A stretch of 64,000 nucleotides of DNA. It comes from Chitinophaga tropicalis (GTDB lineage Bacteria; Bacteroidota; Bacteroidia; Chitinophagales; Chitinophagaceae). The translations under genes were made by a program, and so were the position numbers. Shown piece after piece: positions 60,145 to 64,000 of the stretch (positions are counted from its first letter, which is position 1; every line of letters begins with the position of its first letter). The stretch spans positions 124,001-188,000 of the forward strand of contig NZ_WRXN01000011.1 in assembly GCF_009758205.1 (NCBI RefSeq), given 5' to 3'. The notes beneath the pieces are model-generated. The model was not told where the DNA came from, ran no database searches, and saw only the letters and a list, made by a program, of their open reading frames with translations.

Positions 60145-60993
60145 ATGGAAAAAATAAGTGCATTAATTGACAAGTTACAGGAATTAAAAAATACAAACGC
60201 TGGTTTGCAGTCTATCTCTTATTATGCTCAGCTCCTGCAGGCGGAAATACTGCATGTGCGCAGCCTTCAGAGAGAACGTGAGCATGAACAGCATAAACAG
60301 GGTAGTCATGTAGCAGTGATCATGCCTACCGCTCCGCTGGTTACAAATACACCACCTCCTGTAACCGCCCCGGCCCATACACCTGCGGCGCCCATCACTA
60401 CCAACCCATCTCCTGATCCGGTCTCCGGAAAAGATCCGCTGGTATTACCGTATCATTCTACCAGTCTGCCCAAACCGGCTACACCGCCACCTCCTCCTCC
60501 CCCAACTGAGCCTCAGCAGCCTGTTGAAAGGAAACCAGCGTTCATCACCATTTACGGACAGGCTCAGGAACCTGCCCCTGTTGCAGCTCCGGCCCCCCAA
60601 CCAGAACCGGTTATGGCGGGTGGCAGCAGACAGGAAACCAACGGCGTACGTAAAGAACTGAAGGAGTTGAATCAGCTGGTAGCCCAGAGCACTCCATCTC
60701 TGAACGACCGCCTCAGGCAGGGCCACACTGAACTGGCAGACCGTTACAGTGAATTACCCGTAAAAGACCTTCGCAGCGCCATCGGGATCAATGACAAATT
60801 CCAGTTTGTACAGGAACTGTTCCGGGGCGATGTGGATACTTATGAACGTTCCCTGAAAACAATCAATGAATTCCATTCCTTACAGGAAGCGGAATACTGG
60901 ATTGAAAGAGAATTAAAGATCAGACAGGGATGGGCGGACGATAACCAATCTGTACAGCAATTCTATGCTTTGGTCAGAAAGCGTTTCTCCTGA
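60145..60993 (+). CDS. Proline-rich hypothetical protein with conserved helical C-terminus
   Basis: The 282-residue protein has an N-terminal coiled-coil-like region (KISALIDKLQELKNTNAGLQ, HVRSLQREREHEQHK). A roughly 100-residue Pro/Ala/Thr-rich linker follows, with a PPPPPP-containing stretch. A folded-looking C-terminal domain at about 175-282 contains LNDRLRQGHTELADRY, LRSAIGINDKFQFVQELF and ERELKIRQGWADDN. There is no membrane helix or signal peptide. Bacteroidota orthologues are hypothetical. It is convergent with waaA, overlapping by 31 bp. Confidence 0.7.
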   Translation: MEKISALIDKLQELKNTNAGLQSISYYAQLLQAEILHVRSLQREREHEQHKQGSHVAVIMPTAPLVTNTPPPVTAPAHTPAAPITTNPSPDPVSGKDPLVLPYHSTSLPKPATPPPPPPPTEPQQPVERKPAFITIYGQAQEPAPVAAPAPQPEPVMAGGSRQETNGVRKELKELNQLVAQSTPSLNDRLRQGHTELADRYSELPVKDLRSAIGINDKFQFVQELFRGDVDTYERSLKTINEFHSLQEAEYWIERELKIRQGWADDNQSVQQFYALVRKRFS

Positions 60994-62225
60994 ATATATT
61001 GCAATATCTTTTCTGTAGCACCTTTATTATCTGCTACATACTGCCCTGCGCGTTCTCCCGTTTGCATACAGGCCAGATTGTCCGGCAACAGGGTTTCTAT
61101 CTGTGCGGTCAATGTATCCAGGTCTTTTACCGTAGCCCCTCCACCCGCTGCCAGCAAGGCTGCAGCTTCAGGATATTTATGAAATACAGGTCCGAAGAGT
61201 ACCGGTTTGCTGTAAGTGGCCGGTTCCAGTATATTATGAATACCATCCTTCCCAAATCCGCCTCCAACATAAGTTACAGCTGCATACCTGTATAACAGGG
61301 AAAGCATGCCCACATTGTCAATGATCAGCACAGTGGCCGGTGTGGTATTCATATTTACCCATTCAGTGAACCGCTGTGCTCCCGGAAACTGTTCCATCAG
61401 TTTATTGATATGAGACGGCTCAATCTCATGAGGCGCTATAATAAGGCAACGGCCGGGATAGGCATGCTGCTGCCACCAGGCAGCCAGCAACTCCTCATCC
61501 TCCGCCCAGGTGCTCCCGGCAACTACGGTTTGCCTTCCGGCTATAAAACGTTCTATTACAGGAAGTTCCCGGGCTTCCTGCCGGAGCGCCCATACCCTGT
61601 CAAAGCGGGTATCTCCCGCCAGGGAAACATGAGTGATTCCCGCCTGTTTTAATAATTCCAGGGATTGATCATTCTGTACAAAAATGTGCGTCAGCCGGCG
61701 CAGCAGGCTACGGAACATCCCGCCGTAAGGTTTAAAGAATATCTGGCCCGGCCGGAAAATCCCTGACACCAGCAATACCGGTACCTGCCTGCGGTACAAT
61801 TCTGTGAGCAGGTGATACCAGAACTCATATTTGATAAAAATGGCCAGAGACGGGTTGACAAGGGCAATAAAATCCCTCGCATTACGGGCCGTATCCAGGG
61901 GAAGATAAAAGATGTGATCTGCTCCTTTATAATCTTTCCTCACCTCATACCCTGAGGGAGAAAAGAAAGTAAGGAGTATTTTATAACCGGGATACTGCTC
62001 ACGGATGCTTTCCAGTATAGGCCTGCCCTGTTCAAATTCTCCCAGGGAGGCGGCATGTACCCATACCAGCTGACCGGCTCCCGCCAGCTGCCGTTGCATA
62101 TGTTCCCTCCAGTTATGGCGGCCTTCTTCCCAGCGCCGGGCTTTGGCATTACCTGTGGCCGCAGCCAGCGCCACACCAGCCCGGTATATTTGAATTCCTG
62201 TATTATATATGATCGTTGCCGCCAT
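60963..62225 (-). CDS. waaA: 3-deoxy-D-manno-octulosonic acid transferase
   Basis: The ATG at 62225 gives 420 residues. The N-terminal acceptor-binding half contains ARRWEEGRHNWREHM and WVHAASLGEFEQGRPILESI. The C-terminal nucleotide-sugar half contains VAGSTWAEDEELLAAWW, LIIAPHEIEPSHINKL, AAVTYVGGGFGKDGIHNILEPA and PVLFGPVFHK. It adds Kdo to lipid A precursors on the inner membrane. An upstream in-frame ATG at 62333 is rejected, as it would cross the start of the divergent gene. Confidence 0.95.
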   Translation of the reverse strand: MAATIIYNTGIQIYRAGVALAAATGNAKARRWEEGRHNWREHMQRQLAGAGQLVWVHAASLGEFEQGRPILESIREQYPGYKILLTFFSPSGYEVRKDYKGADHIFYLPLDTARNARDFIALVNPSLAIFIKYEFWYHLLTELYRRQVPVLLVSGIFRPGQIFFKPYGGMFRSLLRRLTHIFVQNDQSLELLKQAGITHVSLAGDTRFDRVWALRQEARELPVIERFIAGRQTVVAGSTWAEDEELLAAWWQQHAYPGRCLIIAPHEIEPSHINKLMEQFPGAQRFTEWVNMNTTPATVLIIDNVGMLSLLYRYAAVTYVGGGFGKDGIHNILEPATYSKPVLFGPVFHKYPEAAALLAAGGGATVKDLDTLTAQIETLLPDNLACMQTGERAGQYVADNKGATEKILQYIQEKRFLTKA

Positions 62226-62261
62226 GCTCTTAGGTACTTTTACTGTTTTTTCGGTCCGGCG

Positions 62262-62269
62262 CAAAGATA
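62262..62269 (-). promoter_or_regulatory. -7 box before waaA
   Basis: Minus-strand TATCTTTG matches TAnnTTTG, 36 bp before the waaA start. A TTTG is present only 15 nt upstream, which is too close for a standard -33. Confidence 0.4.
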
Positions 62270-62331
62270 CTGCCCATCCTATGTCAAAATTTGTAAATTT
62301 GCTCACTTTAAACAAAATATCTATCCCAGTC

Positions 62332-63471
62332 ATGGTTCCTATTCAAATGGTGGATTTAAAACGCCAATACTTAAAAATAAAGCCGCAGGTGGATGCTGCG
62401 ATGGCTGAAGTGCTTGATAATGCTGCTTTTATTAATGGCGCACCTGTACAACAATTCTCCACCGCCCTGCAGGAATATCTCGGGGTAAAACATGTAATTC
62501 CCTGTGCCAATGGTACTGACGCCCTGCAAATTGCCATGATGGCACTGGACCTGGAACCAGGCGATGAGGTGATCACTCCTTCCTTCACCTTTATTGCCAC
62601 TGCCGAAGTAATAGCGTTGCTGAAACTGAAACCGGTATTTGTAGACGTAGACCCACGTACGTTCTGCCTGGACCCGGAGCTGGTAGAAAAGGCCATCACA
62701 CCAAAAACCAAAGCTATTGTTCCTGTACACCTGTATGGGCATGCCGCTGAGATGGAACCACTGATGGAGATATCCCGCAGGCACAACATTCCCGTGATTG
62801 AAGACAATGCCCAGGCCATAGGCGGTAACTATACTTTTAAGGACGGCACCATAATGAAATTAGGAGCTATTGGCCAGATAGGCTGTACCTCCTTCTTCCC
62901 TTCCAAGAACCTGGGTTGCTACGGAGACGGCGGCGCCCTGTTCACCAACGACGATGCACTGGCTGCAAAGATCCGTATGGTAGCCAACCACGGACAATCA
63001 GCCCGTTACTACCACGACGTAGTAGGCGTCAACTCACGCCTGGATACATTACAGGCCGTAGTATTAAATATAAAACTGCCACTACTGGATGAATATATCA
63101 AAGCCCGCAGGGCGGTAGCGGATGCCTACGATGCCGGATTTGCCGGTATTCCCCAGATCACTACTCCTTTCCGTGCGGCTAACAGCTACCATGTATATCA
63201 CCAATATACCCTTCAGCTGAATGGAGTGGACAGGAACGCAATGCAGCAATACCTGCAGGAACAGAAAGTGCCTGCCATGATCTATTATCCTGTTCCGGCT
63301 CACCAGCAGAAAATGTTTGCCAGCTTCGGCGGGGCATCATTCAACCTCCCGGTTACAGATTCACTGACCTCAAAAGTAATTTCCTTACCAATACATACTG
63401 AAATGGACGCAGATCAGCTGCAGCACATTATTCATTCTGTTAAATCATTCATAAACAAACACTCCAAATGA
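62332..63471 (+). CDS. DegT/DnrJ/EryC1 family PLP aminotransferase
   Basis: The ATG at 62332 gives 379 residues and starts VPIQMVDLKRQYLKIKPQV. CANGTDALQIAMMALDL, EVITPSFTFIATAEVIALL and NAQAIGGNY precede the PLP-binding Lys in SFFPSKNLGCYGDGGA (about residue 190). The C-terminal domain begins at ANSYHVYHQYTLQL. Family members aminate keto-sugars, usually for surface polysaccharides. The next gene, ugd, overlaps by 4 bp. Confidence 0.93.
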   Translation: MVPIQMVDLKRQYLKIKPQVDAAMAEVLDNAAFINGAPVQQFSTALQEYLGVKHVIPCANGTDALQIAMMALDLEPGDEVITPSFTFIATAEVIALLKLKPVFVDVDPRTFCLDPELVEKAITPKTKAIVPVHLYGHAAEMEPLMEISRRHNIPVIEDNAQAIGGNYTFKDGTIMKLGAIGQIGCTSFFPSKNLGCYGDGGALFTNDDALAAKIRMVANHGQSARYYHDVVGVNSRLDTLQAVVLNIKLPLLDEYIKARRAVADAYDAGFAGIPQITTPFRAANSYHVYHQYTLQLNGVDRNAMQQYLQEQKVPAMIYYPVPAHQQKMFASFGGASFNLPVTDSLTSKVISLPIHTEMDADQLQHIIHSVKSFINKHSK

Positions 63472-64000
63472 AGATTTCAGTAGTAGGCACTGGTTATGTA
63501 GGTTTAGTTACAGGCACCTGTTTTGCTGAAACAGGCAATAATGTCACCTGCATTGATATTGACGCCAATAAGGTGAACAAGTTATCTAATGGCCAGATCA
63601 CCATTTATGAACCAGGCCTCGAAAAATTGTTCGAGCGTAACCTCAAAGAAGATCGTTTACATTTCACTACCAACCTGGAAGAAGGTGTAAAGGACGCGGA
63701 AGTGATCTTCCTGGCCCTGCCCACCCCACCGGGAGAAGACGGCTCTGCTGACCTTTCCTATATCCTGAATGTAGCGGAGCATTTAGGAAAGATCCTGACC
63801 AGCTACAAGGTGATCGTTGATAAAAGTACGGTACCGGTAGGCACGGCAGAAAAAGTACAGGAAGTAATAGGCCGCTATTGCAACTGTGCTTTCGACGTGG
63901 TTTCCAACCCGGAATTCCTGCGCGAAGGTGTTGCTGTAGATGATTTTATGAAGCCTGACCGCGTGGTGATAGGCACCCGCTCTGAAAGAGCGCGTAAAGT
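63468..64000 (+). CDS. ugd: UDP-glucose/GDP-mannose dehydrogenase, 5' part
   Basis: The gene runs off the right edge after about 177 codons. The Rossmann motif VVGTGYVGLVTGTCFAETG opens the protein. YEPGLEKL, LALPTPPGEDGSADL, DKSTVPVGTAE and SNPEFLREGVAVDDF follow, all family hallmarks. It oxidises a nucleotide sugar to the uronate. Its ATG overlaps the end of the aminotransferase gene (ATGA), so the two are translationally coupled. Confidence 0.95.
   Translation, partial: MKISVVGTGYVGLVTGTCFAETGNNVTCIDIDANKVNKLSNGQITIYEPGLEKLFERNLKEDRLHFTTNLEEGVKDAEVIFLALPTPPGEDGSADLSYILNVAEHLGKILTSYKVIVDKSTVPVGTAEKVQEVIGRYCNCAFDVVSNPEFLREGVAVDDFMKPDRVVIGTRSERARK

Noticed and set aside
60145..60993. TonB-like or periplasm-spanning proline-rich protein
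   Set aside because: It has no N-terminal membrane helix and no TonB C-terminal domain.
1..64000. CRISPR array, rRNA operon or intact transposon
   Set aside because: No regularly spaced repeats, rRNA-like sequence or transposase gene was found on either strand.

Overview
The window looks like a Bacteroidota chromosome, most probably a Chitinophagaceae (Chitinophaga-like) soil bacterium. The evidence is SusC/SusD outer-membrane pairs run by an ECF sigma factor and a FecR anti-sigma factor, many secreted glycosidases, TAnnTTTG-type -7 promoter boxes with a good TTTG-N20-TACCTTTG promoter before queA, few Shine-Dalgarno sequences, a fused alpha/beta 2-oxoacid dehydrogenase E1, and a short AMP nucleosidase. 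The genus is an inference from gene content.

Layout. 1-1145: the end of a DUF3570 gene, a small lipoprotein and a GIY-YIG protein. 1182-11491 (minus): a polysaccharide utilisation locus (ECF sigma, FecR, SusC, SusD, SusE/F, two GH76 enzymes) that probably targets alpha-1,6-mannan. 11806-15353: two small membrane proteins that may be conflict-system accessories, an EamA transporter, a sialate O-acetylesterase and a small orphan protein. 15847-24240: a second set of secreted hydrolases (glutaminase-like protein, PepSY protein, GH105, GH65-like protein, divergent asparaginase) with a LacI-type palindrome between the divergent genes. 24336-29298: membrane proteins, a VIT1/CCC1 transporter, a GHKL ATPase, a thioesterase and two decayed genes (a speD-like fragment joined to the end of another gene, and an acyltransferase with two stops and a frameshift).

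29361-34394 (minus) is the most interesting region: a six-gene cluster encoding a caspase-like protease, a TIR-TM-FGE-like fusion, a double DUF1508/YegP protein, a TerB-like protein, a four-TM coiled-coil protein and a vWA-like lipoprotein. It combines two typical immune/cell-death effector domains with stress-sensor and membrane modules and is a candidate undescribed defence or regulated-death system. Divergent from it are an unknown protein, a multi-pass membrane protein, a NarL-type histidine kinase and its response regulator.

37556-41389 is AT-rich accessory DNA: DUF2809, a methionine aminopeptidase, a lipoprotein, a small gene split exactly at a T TTA AAA slippery heptamer, and a RhuM/Fic gene bounded by a 14-bp duplication of the 3' end of tRNA-Met(CAT), which looks like a minimal tRNA-integrated island.

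41468-64000 is mostly core metabolism: fused E1, MarR, FAH-family protein, pth, rplY, prs, radC, an oxidoreductase, ispD, queA, a fused oligopeptide-type ABC ATPase, amn, an HsdR-N-type protein, glutamate dehydrogenase, ccmB/ccmC/ccmD-like haem export genes, accC, a GtrA-like protein, tdk, a proline-rich orphan, waaA, a DegT aminotransferase and the start of ugd. The last two suggest that a surface-polysaccharide nucleotide-sugar locus continues beyond the right edge. No rRNA, CRISPR array or intact transposase was seen.
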